From assembly GCA_037954235.1 (NCBI GenBank), contig JBBMOA010000007.1, positions 2,672,001 to 2,736,000 on the forward strand: 64,000 bases of DNA, given 5' to 3'. The position numbers were made by a program, and so were the translations under genes. This document shows positions 1 to 9,367 of this stretch, one piece after another. A model generated the notes under the pieces. It was given only the letters and a program-made list of their open reading frames with translations, ran no database searches and had not been told where the DNA came from. Each line of letters starts with the position of its first letter. The first letter of the stretch is position 1. Source of the stretch: Aulostomus chinensis (Eukaryota; Chordata; Actinopteri; Syngnathiformes; Aulostomidae).

Positions 1-335
1 TGGGAGGGGTTCTTAAAGGGCCAGCTCTCAGCTCTGCTCTCACTCTAGCACAGATCAGAGACAGAGCAGTGGGGGAGGGGTTCTTAAAGGGCCAGCTCTC
101 AGCTCTGCTCTCCACTCTAGCACATATCAAAGACAGAGCAGTGGGGAGGGGTTCTTAAAGGGCCAGCTCTCAGCTCTGCTCTCACTCTAGCACAGATCAA
201 AGACAGAGCAGTGGGGGAGGGGTTCTTAAAGGGCCAGCTCTCAGCTCTGCTCTCTCTCTAGCACAGATCAGAGACAGAGCAGTGGGGGAGGGGTTCTTAA
301 AGGGCCAGCTCTCAGCTCTGCTCTCACTCTCTGCA
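1..335. repeat. 71-bp tandem repeat, about 4.7 copies
   Basis: The marker TTCTTAAAGGGCC recurs at 10, 81, 152, 223 and 294, exactly 71 bp apart. Copies differ by only a few substitutions and one-base G-run changes. The array begins at or before the window edge, so its true length is unknown. It lies upstream of the first visible KIAA1549-family exon, probably inside an intron. No coding potential is evident. Confidence 0.95.
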
Positions 336-807
336 TCACACTCAGGCTTCTGTCTCCTAAACTACAAGGCCCAGGGATTTGCCAATTACACTGTTGGATT
401 CGGGCCGGCGTTTGGCACACAGTTGTGGCCGCGCAGAGGCTCAGGCCCTAACAACGCTACTTGCAGCTTTAATTACATTAATATTTTGATTCAAACATTC
501 ACCCGCCAACATTTTTCCTCTGACATCTTCACGCCACACAGAGCATCACCCAGTATTTGGCAGGTGTTCATGTCGCAGCCTGATCAGGCCGTATCACTGT
601 TTTTATTCTGTTCATCGGAATGTTAAAATGCAAGCAACTGTCTTTCTTTTCTTGAATTAATGAACTTACCAAAACTAGAAGAGAAGATTTGCTATATGAT
701 ATAAAATAAAAGCACTTGAGTATCTCAGTGTCGGTGGAGAGTTTCTGGTTTTATGGGGAGTAACATCTATCGACCTAAACCAACCTTTCCTTTCTGTTGC
801 GGTGCAG
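336..807. other. Presumed intron of the KIAA1549-family gene
   Basis: No exon, repeat or RNA gene could be recognised here. An open frame crosses 336-626, but its composition and lack of family resemblance suggest chance. A pyrimidine-rich tract at 780-800 leads into the acceptor of the predicted microexon at 808. Confidence 0.5.
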
Positions 808-822
808 GCAAGAATAGGATTG
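808..822 (+). CDS. kiaa1549: Predicted 15-nt microexon of the KIAA1549-family gene
   Basis: A pyrimidine-rich tract ending in GGTGCAG (to 807) precedes GCAAGAATAGGATTG, followed by a near-consensus donor GTAAGAG at 823. The 15 nt keep phase. Entering with one base outstanding gives (x)GC-K-N-R-I-G, and its last G completes the split Gly codon (G|GC) needed by the exon at 1109. Both sites and the phase agree, but without transcript data it remains a prediction. Confidence 0.55.
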
Positions 823-3800
823 GTAAGAGTTTGTCCTCTTTCTGTCTGTGTCTCCATGGACCTCACACATGACCCCAGTGTGTGTGTGTATGTGTGTGTT
901 AGCTTTGAGCCCTGCTTGTTCCCACCATCCATCACTGTCTGCCCAGCTGTCAGTCAGAGTGTAGCATCTCAAACAAAGGCGAAAGCAATTGTTTGAGATG
1001 AAGTAGGACACAATGTTCACGTCACCTTCCTGCTAGAATCATCTGCTTCACTCTGTTGTTGACAAGCTTTGCTGACTGTGTTATCTACTTGCGCTCCTCC
1101 TATCTCAGGCCCTCCTCCTTTGAACGATACAAAAGAGCAGCTGTCATCAGCCGCCATCTTCGAACATGTCGATCGGATGTCTCGCGCCACAGACACAAGC
1201 AGGAGACTCCCCAACAAAGTCCAGCTCATCGCCATGCAGCCCATGCCTGTCCCGCCACTGCAGAGCCCCACCATCAATGGCAAACTGTCCAATTCCAACC
1301 AAATCAACAAAGAGGTTCGTTCTCGTCAGTCCTTTGCATCTCTCAACTGCTTCCCTCTGAGATTCAATATCTCTTTCTGTGTGTTTCCCTCAGATCCAGG
1401 CGGCACTACGGCACAAGTCAGAGATCGAGCATCATCGTAACAAGATCCGTCTGCGTGCCAAGAGGAAGGGCCACTACGACTTCCCCGCTATGGATGACGT
1501 GAGCTGTGGCCTTGGAGACCCCAAAGACCAGGATCGCATCTATCAGAAAGCACAGATACAGATCGATAAGATCCTGGACCCAAATACACACATGCCTTCC
1601 ATCTTCATGGAACCCAAGAGAAGGTCAGGGCTCATATTTCGGTGCTTGTTCAGTTTTGTGGTCCCTTCAAAAGTTTTCCTGTACATGGACACAAAGGCTT
1701 TACATTAAAGGTCTTCACTCTTTATTTACCAGCGTTCGAGGGAGGCGCTCTCCCAAACAGAGGCTGAAGGAGCAGCTGAATGGAGGCATGATGGATGCAG
1801 ACAAAGATCACCTCATCACTGAAGACACTGATGCAGCTTATAGGAAGTGCCCTGGGGTCAACAATGTGGCCTACGTGGTACGTGCAACAGTCAAGCAGCA
1901 CTCATAGAACCTCCCTTTGTCCGTCTGGGCGCAAGAGTTCCACAAGGAGCAACGCCGGAAACAGCTCAGCAGGAAACATCCCTGGTCTGAAGTGTTGTAG
2001 GACGATTTCAGGGCAATTGATCAAATGATCAGTTTTCATACTGAATAAAGGAGCTATATTCATGCCATGTTCATACACAGCCAAAAGGCAAAGATTCACT
2101 TCCTTCCTGATCATGACTCTGTTCATTTCAGTCGGACCCTGACCAAGGCCCAGGATCCATTCACAGGAGCCCTTCCCCCACGGATGACGTCTTCCTAGGT
2201 CCCGCTTCCTCTCCTCCAGGTCACGCCCCTCCCCCGCCGCCCTACATGCCCCCACAGCCCTCCATCGAGGAGGCGCGGCAGCAGATGCACTCCCTGCTAG
2301 ATGATGCCTTCGCCCTTGTGTCGCCCACCTCTCAGGGCAGCACGGCAGGGATCACCTTGCCAGGGGTCAGCACCAACCCCTCTGACTCCAGCCCTCCAGG
2401 CCGGGGCCCCAGACTCTGGGGGCCCCCCTATCAAGGTCTTGGCCCTTTCCCTGGTGTAAGTAGCTGAAGCTCAACCTTCAAATACTGCTCTCATATTCAA
2501 CTGAACATGAATGTACCTCTGACCCTCTCACCCTCAACTATCGATGCTTTATTTTAAGCTTCATCCAGGCAGGTGAAAGACTAAGAAGTAAAATCTCAGA
2601 TTCTGTGTATAAAACAAAACACCCTCCGTCATCCTTCACATTAAACGTTACATTCCCTTTCATGAGGTTTTTCCTGCTCTCTCCCAGCATGAAGCCTCTA
2701 GCCTTGAGTTTAATCGTATATCCTCCTAAACTAATCAGTTAAGCATTCCTCCATCTGTCACCCCATGTAAACACGACCTTCCAGCCCCCGTCATCTGTCT
2801 ATAACTCCTAAGACCCTACGCTAACATATCCTGCCCTCACTGGACCTGCAGCAGCTCCTGTTGGTAAAGACCCAGTAGTGCAGCTGGACCTTTAATTGAT
2901 GAGAATTCTGTGTGGGACCATTTCTACTGGGGGGTTAAAGGTCATAATACTAGGCAGGTACAAATACACATGTACTGTAGTAATTTCTATTCGTGGTTAG
3001 TAATGCTCTGACAAACTCCTCATTTAAAGTTCCACAACACTGAGCTCTTGGTAAAAACTGACATCAATGTATTTAAACTTACTTCATCGATTCATTTCCA
3101 CTTTCTGTGTCTGTCCAGTTTTCAAGGGTGAAGTGACCATAATTTGGTGGTGTGGATAGGTCAAGGTCACGGTCCACAGGGACGAGAGAATGACCTGAAA
3201 ACCTTTCAGTGGTCAAAGGTCACTGTGACAACCACAGATATAGAACTGCGAAGTGGAATTCTTAGTTGAATAAAGACTAGCAGGACAAATGGATTTATAT
3301 CACACACTCACACCAGCAGGCAACTCACAGTGCTGTACACAGCACAAAAGAAAACGTAAGAAAAGCACAAAAGAGAGAGAGAACCCTACGTGTAAATGAT
3401 AGATTCAAGGTGCAAACAATCAAAATACTCACAATGAAAAGAGACAATTGCAGCAAATACACAAGTAAAAGGAAGCTGTTCATTAAAGCAATGGCAATCA
3501 GGGAGTGGTCTTGTAGTAGTAGTAGTAGTAGTACTTCTCTAACATACTGTGAAAGATCAACTGTAAAAAGAAAAAAAAAAGCAGAATAGCTAAACAAACC
3601 TTTTTCAGTAAAAGCATGAAGTCGGCCGGCCGGTGAGTGCTGCTGATAGTGATACGTACGTATATTAACACTTTCCTTTCCTGAGGCGTCTAATCAACAT
3701 CTGGGGGGAGCTTCTGAGCGCCAACCCCGTCCCCTGCAGCTCAGCTGCCTGTCATCACGGTTCTGATTCCACGTCTTCATGTGTCTCATGCAGAGATTCA

Positions 3801-4239
3801 CTGAGCTGAGCGTGTCCCCTCCTGCGGTCCAAGGCCTGATGCCCAGGTGAGTGGAGCAGCCAATGGCCAGGGAGTCGCTCGCGGACATGTTGATATCAAT
3901 ATATATATGAATGATATACTTATATTCTGTGTATGTTTCCTTTCACCAAAAGTATTTCTCATTAATGAGCACAGCCTCCGCTTCACCACTGGGAGAGTTT
4001 CCTTTACATGCATCCAGTGAGTTGAAATGCGTGAATAATTGAGGCAGTCATCTTTATTTTATCGGTTTAATGGCTCAGGGTCTGGGTGCTGGGCTCTTAA
4101 CTGGCTGCAGGCAAAAAGGCACCCATGCACACATAACACACATGTATACACACCAAACGTGTTCGCCGCTTTTTTATGTCTTCTCTTTTCCTAGAGAGCA
4201 AAGCAGCCAGTGGAAATGTGGGATTTGAAAAACAGGTCA

Positions 4240-4321
<82 letters not shown>

Positions 4322-4810
4322 CGCTTTAGGCAGGGCCATGGCCTGAGCTATCTGCCCCCAGGAGAACCAGCAGGTCACGGTGAGCAGCTGCAGCCAGACT
4401 GCCTGTTCTCCAGCAGAGGCCTGTACGCTGATGAGCTAACCTCCTCTGCAAGGCCCCGACCAGTAGGGGGCACTACAGGTAGACCTGTGAACAGGGAACT
4501 TTTCTTGTCAATCTCTGCTGAAACTAAGAATTCATGGTTATTATATGTTCATATTTTTTATATAAACAGAAGAAAACACAGAGACAGACAGCCGAGTCCT
4601 CCAGACTGTTGTGATGGTGTCAGAGTAACTTAGATGGTTTGGTTGTCAGGGACTGCAGCTTTGTGTATCTGTGTGTTCTTAACTACACTTGTGGTGCCAA
4701 AATGCTGGACCCTGAAATGGCTGTTGGGGCTTGAGACGTCGGTTCGGCTTAGAATCGGGTTTGGGGGAGGGGCATATGTATAAATAAAGGTCAATTACAA
4801 GATACATCTG

Positions 4811-4886
<76 letters not shown>

Positions 4887-5318
4887 GCACCCAGCTTCAT
4901 CATCTCGCACAGGTGGGCCTGTCCAGCCGGTTGAATGGTTACCCAGCAGGGGTCAGAGGTCCTCTAGGACACAACGGAGGTATCGGCTGGAACAACTACC
5001 ATGATGACAATTTCAGCCGGCCAGCGCCTGACAAAGATGTGGTGAGTGCAGCTCCTGAACCTCCCCATCCTTCCTACCCTCTGGTCCTGGGCTGTCCTGA
5101 CTACCCACCCCTCCGTCTTCCAGGTGCCCAGAAGTGTCATCAGGGAGCCTTCAGCACCCCCAGCCCACCTTGACACTGGGCCGAGCTACATGTCAGCCCC
5201 ACCCCCCATGGATCCGGTCCCTCCCACTCACTCCTCTGCCTCACTGATCAAAGCCATCAGGGAGGAACTGCTGCGTCTGTCGCAGAAACAAGCCGCTGTG
5301 TCCAGCTACCACAGCTGA
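808..5318 (+). CDS. kiaa1549: KIAA1549-family (UPF0606/DUF3827) protein, C-terminal part, 9 exons
   Basis: Joined exons are 808-822, 1109-1314, 1394-1623, 1733-1877, 2132-2455, 3794-3846, 4330-4478, 4887-5041 and 5124-5318. They give an open frame of about 489 residues ending in TGA, with every splice phase matching. Recognisable family blocks include RRLPNKVQLIAMQPMPVPP, a basic stretch around HRNKIRLRAKRKGHYDF, YRKCPGVNNVAYV and the C-terminal block SLIKAIREELLRLSQKQ. The family is a large, poorly understood membrane protein. Human KIAA1549 is linked to photoreceptor disease and to BRAF fusions in pilocytic astrocytoma. The exons here encode the cytoplasmic tail: a basic region, then a long proline/serine-rich low-complexity region, then a short helical C-terminus. 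The SEA-like and transmembrane parts must lie upstream of the window. KIAA1549 is preferred over KIAA1549L because of linkage to a MICAL3-like gene, but the paralogue assignment is inference. Confidence 0.85.
1109..1314 (+). CDS. kiaa1549: KIAA1549-family exon
   Basis: The acceptor is CTATCTCAG ending at 1108 and the donor is GAG|GTTCGT at 1315. The exon starts with the last two bases of a split Gly codon and ends on a codon boundary. It encodes PPPLNDTKEQ, then an Arg/Asp-rich stretch and the family block LPNKVQLIAMQPMPVPP, ending QINKE. Confidence 0.88.
1394..1623 (+). CDS. kiaa1549: KIAA1549-family exon (basic helical region)
   Basis: The acceptor is TTTCCCTCAG ending at 1393 and the donor is AGAAG|GTCAGG at 1624. 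It encodes IQAALRHKSEIEHHRNK and a very basic RAKRKG segment, then YQKAQIQIDKILDP and MPSIFMEPKR. Its charge suggests a solvent-exposed helical cytoplasmic segment. It ends two bases into a codon. Confidence 0.9.
1733..1877 (+). CDS. kiaa1549: KIAA1549-family exon
   Basis: The acceptor is TTTATTTACCAG ending at 1732 and the donor is GTG|GTACGTG at 1878. One base completes a Ser codon, followed by VRGRRSPKQRLKEQLNGG and the conserved segment DAAYRKCPGVNNVAYV. It ends on a codon boundary, so an optional exon of 3n length could follow without shifting frame. Confidence 0.9.
2132..2455 (+). CDS. kiaa1549: KIAA1549-family exon (proline-rich tail)
   Basis: The acceptor is TTCATTTCAG ending at 2131 and the donor is GGT|GTAAGT at 2456. 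It has 108 codons in phase 0. It encodes SDPDQGPGSIHRSPSP, a poly-proline run in APPPPPPYMPP, an amphipathic segment SIEEARQQMHSLLDDAFALV, then a Ser/Pro/Gly-rich low-complexity stretch. Confidence 0.92.
2456..3793 (+). other. Intron of the KIAA1549-family gene
   Basis: This intron holds no recognised gene. It contains a (TAG)n run at about 3513-3533 and a stretch at 3110-3250 with repeated AGGTCA half-sites. That stretch resembles an old interspersed repeat, and a similar AGGTCA-rich stretch occurs at 63884-63960. Confidence 0.7.
3794..3846 (+). CDS. kiaa1549: KIAA1549-family exon (53 nt)
   Basis: The acceptor is TCTCATGCAG ending at 3793 and the donor is CCCAG|GTGAGT at 3847. It encodes RFTELSVSPPAVQGLMP plus two bases of a split Arg codon. 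Its in-phase joins to 2455 and 4330 support it despite its small size. Confidence 0.85.
4242..4321 (+). repeat. (GT)n microsatellite just upstream of a 3' splice site
   Basis: About 38 GT units end 8-12 nt before the acceptor CGCTTTAG (to 4329). The array occupies the place of a normal polypyrimidine tract. Confidence 0.97.
4330..4478 (+). CDS. kiaa1549: KIAA1549-family exon
   Basis: The acceptor is GCGCTTTAG ending at 4329 and the donor is ACTACAG|GTAGAC at 4479. One base completes an Arg codon, then QGHGLSYLPPGEPAGHGEQ, a segment GLYADELTSSARP and VGGTT, ending one base into a Gly codon. The intron ahead of it ends in a long GT repeat. Confidence 0.87.
4814..4884 (+). repeat. (GT)n microsatellite forming a 3' splice site
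   Basis: About 35 GT units run directly into the acceptor, so the splice site itself reads GTGTGTGTAG|GC. No separate pyrimidine tract is present between the repeat and the exon at 4887. Confidence 0.97.
4887..5041 (+). CDS. kiaa1549: KIAA1549-family exon
   Basis: The acceptor is the end of the GT repeat (TAG to 4886) and the donor is GATGTG|GTGAGT at 5042. Two bases complete a Gly codon, then TQLHHLAQVGLSSRLNGY, GPLGHNGGIGWNNYHDDN and RPAPDKDV. It ends on a codon boundary. Confidence 0.88.
5124..5318 (+). CDS. kiaa1549: KIAA1549-family terminal coding exon
   Basis: The acceptor is CGTCTTCCAG ending at 5123. It encodes VPRSVIREPSAPPAHLD, a Pro/Ser linker and the conserved C-terminal helix SLIKAIREELLRLSQKQ, ending SSYHS and TGA at 5316-5318. 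The 3'UTR follows. Confidence 0.92.
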   Translation: MPRSVIREPSAPPAHLDTGPSYMSAPPPMDPVPPTHSSASLIKAIREELLRLSQKQAAVSSYHS

Positions 5319-6019
5319 ACCTGTGGACCCCAGTCGCACCACTGACCCTCTCCTCTCTGAGCTTGCTTCCCATGGAAGCGCCCGAGGGTGTACAGCAGAG
5401 ACAGTGGACCGAAACACAAAGATGTCTCTCCGACAGAATCAGAGAAACTGCAGCGTTGTTGAACCAAGAAAGGTTTGCTGGACCTAAACAAGATGAGGGT
5501 TTGGGTCTGTGTCCTGTGGATCAGGGAAGGATCATCTTTCTCTGGACTTGGCAGCGTCATGGTGTCCTTCATGCTGCCCTCACCACTTTACTACCGCGTT
5601 GTTTTCCTTCTGCCCATCAGGTGCTTCTTCACCTTTCTGCCATGATGAGCCATGCTATGCCTTGACACTGTGAAGTAGTTCATCTGACCCTACCGACTGT
5701 ACCAGCCCACAGTGAGGTCATAGTTCACAGCCAGCGCGCCAGTTCAGGCACAGACACCTCTGACTCATTAACACTACCTATTCCTTCCTGGCCCTGCTCA
5801 GCTTATCGACCTTCGTGCTTTCGTTTTTTGTGGACACCTTTGTTTTAATAGTTAGTAGCGAGACAAACAAGAACAATGGCCTTGAAATCACATCAGTTAT
5901 TCGCTGAATTTCTACAGGCACAAATATGTCACAGGCAGGACAGATGTGGTGTCTTGTATGCTCTCGGCTGTGATGTGATGCACTCCATGTAGACTACTTG
6001 GTACAGCTCAGGTCTTTAA
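5319..6019 (+). other. Probable 3'UTR of the KIAA1549-family gene
   Basis: This follows the stop codon with no intron or ORF of note. I found no canonical AATAAA between 5319 and 10547, and only an ATTAAA at about 8538. The transcript end therefore cannot be placed. The UTR may use a variant signal or run through the transposon at 6020. Confidence 0.5.
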
Positions 6020-6651
6020 AGGACACACCGACTTTTTTGGCCATGCAGGTGTGGTGCATCATTCCCAGAGACCCCCTTCTCTTCTCTGTTGGTGCGTCAT
6101 TCTGCTGACACCCACTGCTGACTGCTAGTTAGCTTAGCATGATGAATGGTAGTGGTAGGACAGGTTAGCATACCTCTGTCAAAAGTCATGAAATACACTT
6201 TTCTCCAGAATGGTCTTTGCCTACACTAGAAAAAGGATATGGTTGTGAATTACATTCACTGAAATAATTTAGAAATGTAAGTGATTGTGATCAGATACAC
6301 TGCTGGAACTACTTTACTGATAGGGCGCACGGATTTGGTGGAGCGCCTCAAAACTTCGGCCCACGAGCGGGTTTCCTGACAACGAGAAGAGAGAATGAGG
6401 AGGGTTGCTGCTGTCCAAACAGATCCTGAAGCTGGTCTAACTGAAGCAGGATTAACTGAAGAGGACCTACAGGGTTGAGAAGCTGAGTTGGCAAGATGGA
6501 GGTATGCTAACCTGCCCATCCCCTACCATTCACAGCACTAACCTAACTAGCAGTTAGCAGGTCTCTAATGCAGCACCGACGATCTGTCTTCTCGTCTGGA
6601 TCTGAGGAGGATGGCACATGAGTGTATTTCCACAAATGTTGGCGTGTTCCT
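6020..6651. mobile_element. MITE with long terminal inverted repeats and TTAA flanks
   Basis: The left end (AGGACACACCGAC from 6020) and the reverse complement of the right end (AGGAACACGCCAAC, to 6651) match. The similarity continues inward for about 150 bp, including GCTAGTTAG, GAATGGTAG and GGTTAGCATACC in each arm. TTAA lies immediately outside both ends (6016-6019 and 6652-6655), within TTTAAA on each side. There is no transposase ORF, so it is non-autonomous. The TTAA flanks suggest piggyBac-type mobilisation, but the ends are not textbook piggyBac, so the superfamily is uncertain. Confidence 0.8.
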
Positions 6652-6655
6652 TTAA

Positions 6656-8639
6656 AAACAGTCAGTTTGACTGGTCATGAGGATCAGCTGTTGATGAGGG
6701 CGGAGTGTTTGACCACCATCACCTGTGTGGACGATATACTGACTCATCATCTCTGTTTCATGCAGTAACTAAAGTTTGCTTTGCCTTTATGTTGGAGCGG
6801 GAAGGAAGAAGAATCAGTACTGTATTTGTATGGTTCATATCGACCAGTCATCTTTATGTGCTCTTTACGTTTCTTTGGATTTACCCTGACTCTTGTAATT
6901 ATGTTCACCATAAAAATCCTCAAACTGGTTTGAAGTCATTTTGGGCTCCATCTCCTTTTTTACTAAGTTTTCTCTCTCACGTCGAGAACTTCTGGCACCT
7001 GAAGTCTGCTTATTTAAGTAAATCAATGAGACGATTGTGTTTATGCTGGGGTGCCACCAGCCCACAGTGTGTCCACGCTTCCATTCCTCCCTCTACCCAT
7101 TTCTGACCTTCCTCTGTTCACCATGTGATGTGCCTTCTGGACTCACCTGAACACATTCAGCTTCTTCTCTGTGCATTCAATGGTACCAGTAAGAATTACA
7201 ATCTCAAATGATCACGTAAAAGATGAAGTGCTTCTGATGAATGTTTCTTGTGTGGAGCTGCCTTTGACCTCAGAGAGGTGTACAATTTTAGCTCCTGGTC
7301 CTGTCCTCCATGCTCATCTGTCACTGTGTGTCTCCCTCTGCTGGTTCTGTCCTGTTACAACACCTCAGTTGCTGTCATCCTCAGCTGCATGTTTTCTATT
7401 GAGATTCCGCTATTTCTTTGTGTCGTCATGTGTGAGGATGACCTGTTGGCTTGTCCAGTGTCATGTTTGATCCATGTTGCATGTTCCATGCTCCTCCGCA
7501 GTGTTCACAATTCAAATGGAACTGTCACTTGCAGTGTTTTAAGACTGATAAACATAAATCTAGGTTTGAGTTGATTTGTTGACGTGTTTTATTTTCACTC
7601 TTGTCTCCCCCATGACCGTCACACAGCATGCAGTCACTCAATATTAGTACTGAATAGATAGTTTGGTTTAAAAGGAAGCAACACTCCAAGGGCATCAAGT
7701 AGTTCCATCTGTTTAGTCAACTTGCCAGTTTCTGTACTTACCACAAGCAGCCACAAGGTGTCAGTCCATCACCAGAACCGAGACTGGCAGGGCCTTGTTG
7801 TGGATGATGTCACTGGTTCAGTAGCTGAAGGGTCTTTGTATGTAATTTTCAGTCCTAATGCAGTAATCGTGTGTGGATGCGACTCCGTGTTCATCTGGGA
7901 TGTGTCTACGCGGTCACAGACTCCTGCAGGAGGCCCTTTAGCTGAATGGAGTCTGGCACAACATCGCTGACCAAATCCATGTATAGTTTTTATAATTACA
8001 AATACAGTAATATTTCATTTGTTCATCTATTTTGTTCCTAATTTTCTGATTATGCTTTAAACCAATTTCCTAAAAAAATGTTCTGTTAGCAGGGGAGTGA
8101 ATTGGCAAAAACAGCAACAACTTTTCTCTTAATTATTACGAAAGGATAATAGAATAGTCTTTCACTAGACAGTCCACCAAAGTATCTCTAGACGTGTGTG
8201 AAACCCACTGTCCCGGAGAATGGTTGGGTCTGCATCTTTCTGCTTAGGACTTGTAAGCCAGAGGGAACAGAAATGTAGCTCCCTGACTGGCACTGAGCTG
8301 TCGCGGGTTCCTACCTCCCTCAGCATCTATTGAATTCCATCTCATCCCATCAGACGCTTCTCCCCTTTAATCCCATTACAGGTCTGAAAACCACTGAGTG
8401 AAGCAGCTAAACACTCAGCAAATCTCCTCAACTCACCCTACAGGAGGTGGCCAGTATCAGACAGCACACACTCCATGCGTGTGTTGTGCGGTCGCAAGAT
8501 GAGCAAATATTCAGGTACTCGTTTGTTTAAAGGAAAAATTAAAAAACTTGGCAGGTGATGACGGCAACTTGTGTCTGGCTGGGACTGATCCTGTGGAAGC
8601 TGTTTAACTGGGGTCTCATCCACGACCCTGTCAGACTGG

Positions 8640-8641
<2 letters not shown>
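6656..8641. other. Intergenic, nothing recognised
   Basis: No coding exon, RNA gene or known repeat was recognised. The open frames around 6705-7106 and 7171-7574 lack homology and splice context that I can see. Part could be 3'UTR of the upstream gene. Confidence 0.4.

Positions 8642-8674
<33 letters not shown>
8642..8674. repeat. (CA)n microsatellite
   Basis: About 16 uninterrupted CA units. Open frames on both strands here are repeat translations. Confidence 0.97.
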
Positions 8675-8678
<4 letters not shown>

Positions 8679-9059
8679 AGTGCTCTCTGCTGGTGGCCCT
8701 AAATATAAGCAGCAAAATGCCCATCCCCAGTGATTGCCTTTAATTTCAAGGGTTATTATTTTCCCACCATGTGACTGATTCATCACCATCTGAATGCCAC
8801 AAATTCCTTTTGGAGATTTCACATGCCTGCATTTTTTCTGTAGTTTTTTTTTTTTTTTTTGCGCGTCTTCCCTCCCGCACACACACACATACACACACGC
8901 ACGCACACCGCCAGCCCCTGGTCCCTGGCCCTCCTCGTCTATGTCAGCTTGGCCTGGTGCAGCAAAACAAGAGCACAACCAGGAGTTAATCTGGATCATG
9001 ATTACTGCCTGGGTGTCCAGCGTGGAGGAGGGGGTGAGTAAGGGTGGCCCAGGAGGGTG

Positions 9060-9307
9060 AGGGAGGAGAGGAGAGGTTGTCCACCAAGGGAGGAGTCAAA
9101 GAGGCAGTTCTACCCACTGACCTTGAGGACCAGGAGGAGGGAGGGAGGGAAGGAGGGAGGGAGGAGAGAGAGACAGAGCAGATCCAGGAATTAGCATACT
9201 GACGGAGTTCCAGCGCTGCAGATCTGAGAGCTGCTGAGAGACGAGCGATGTAAGTGAGAGACAAACGTCTGACAGGCGAGAAGAGACCATCTCCACCGCT
9301 CAGCCTC
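9060..9307 (+). promoter_or_regulatory. Candidate promoter/first noncoding exon A
   Basis: A purine-rich run (GGAGGGAGGGA type, about 9130-9175) is followed by a G+C-balanced segment with no long ORF, ending in a donor-like CCTC|GTGAGTAC at 9308. The layout resembles 5'UTR exons of vertebrate genes. The gene it would serve is unknown; candidates are mical3 or the orphan ORF at 11036. The evidence is splice-site and composition only. Confidence 0.3.
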
Positions 9308-9333
9308 GTGAGTACACTGCTCTCATCCTGCCA

Positions 9334-9366
<33 letters not shown>

Positions 9367-9367
9367 C
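9334..9367. repeat. (GT)n(GC)n microsatellite
   Basis: GT units grade into GCGCGC, an alternating purine-pyrimidine tract with Z-DNA potential. It lies 25 nt beyond candidate exon A. Confidence 0.95.

Noticed and set aside
282..626. 114-codon ORF starting in the 71-bp array
   Set aside because: It starts inside the tandem repeat, and the remainder has no KIAA1549-like blocks or usable splice sites in phase.
4097..4633. Open frames of over 90 codons on both strands around 4100-4630 (poly Thr-His or Val-Cys)
   Set aside because: They are translations of the (GT)n array. Only the portion 4330-4478 in one frame is a real exon.
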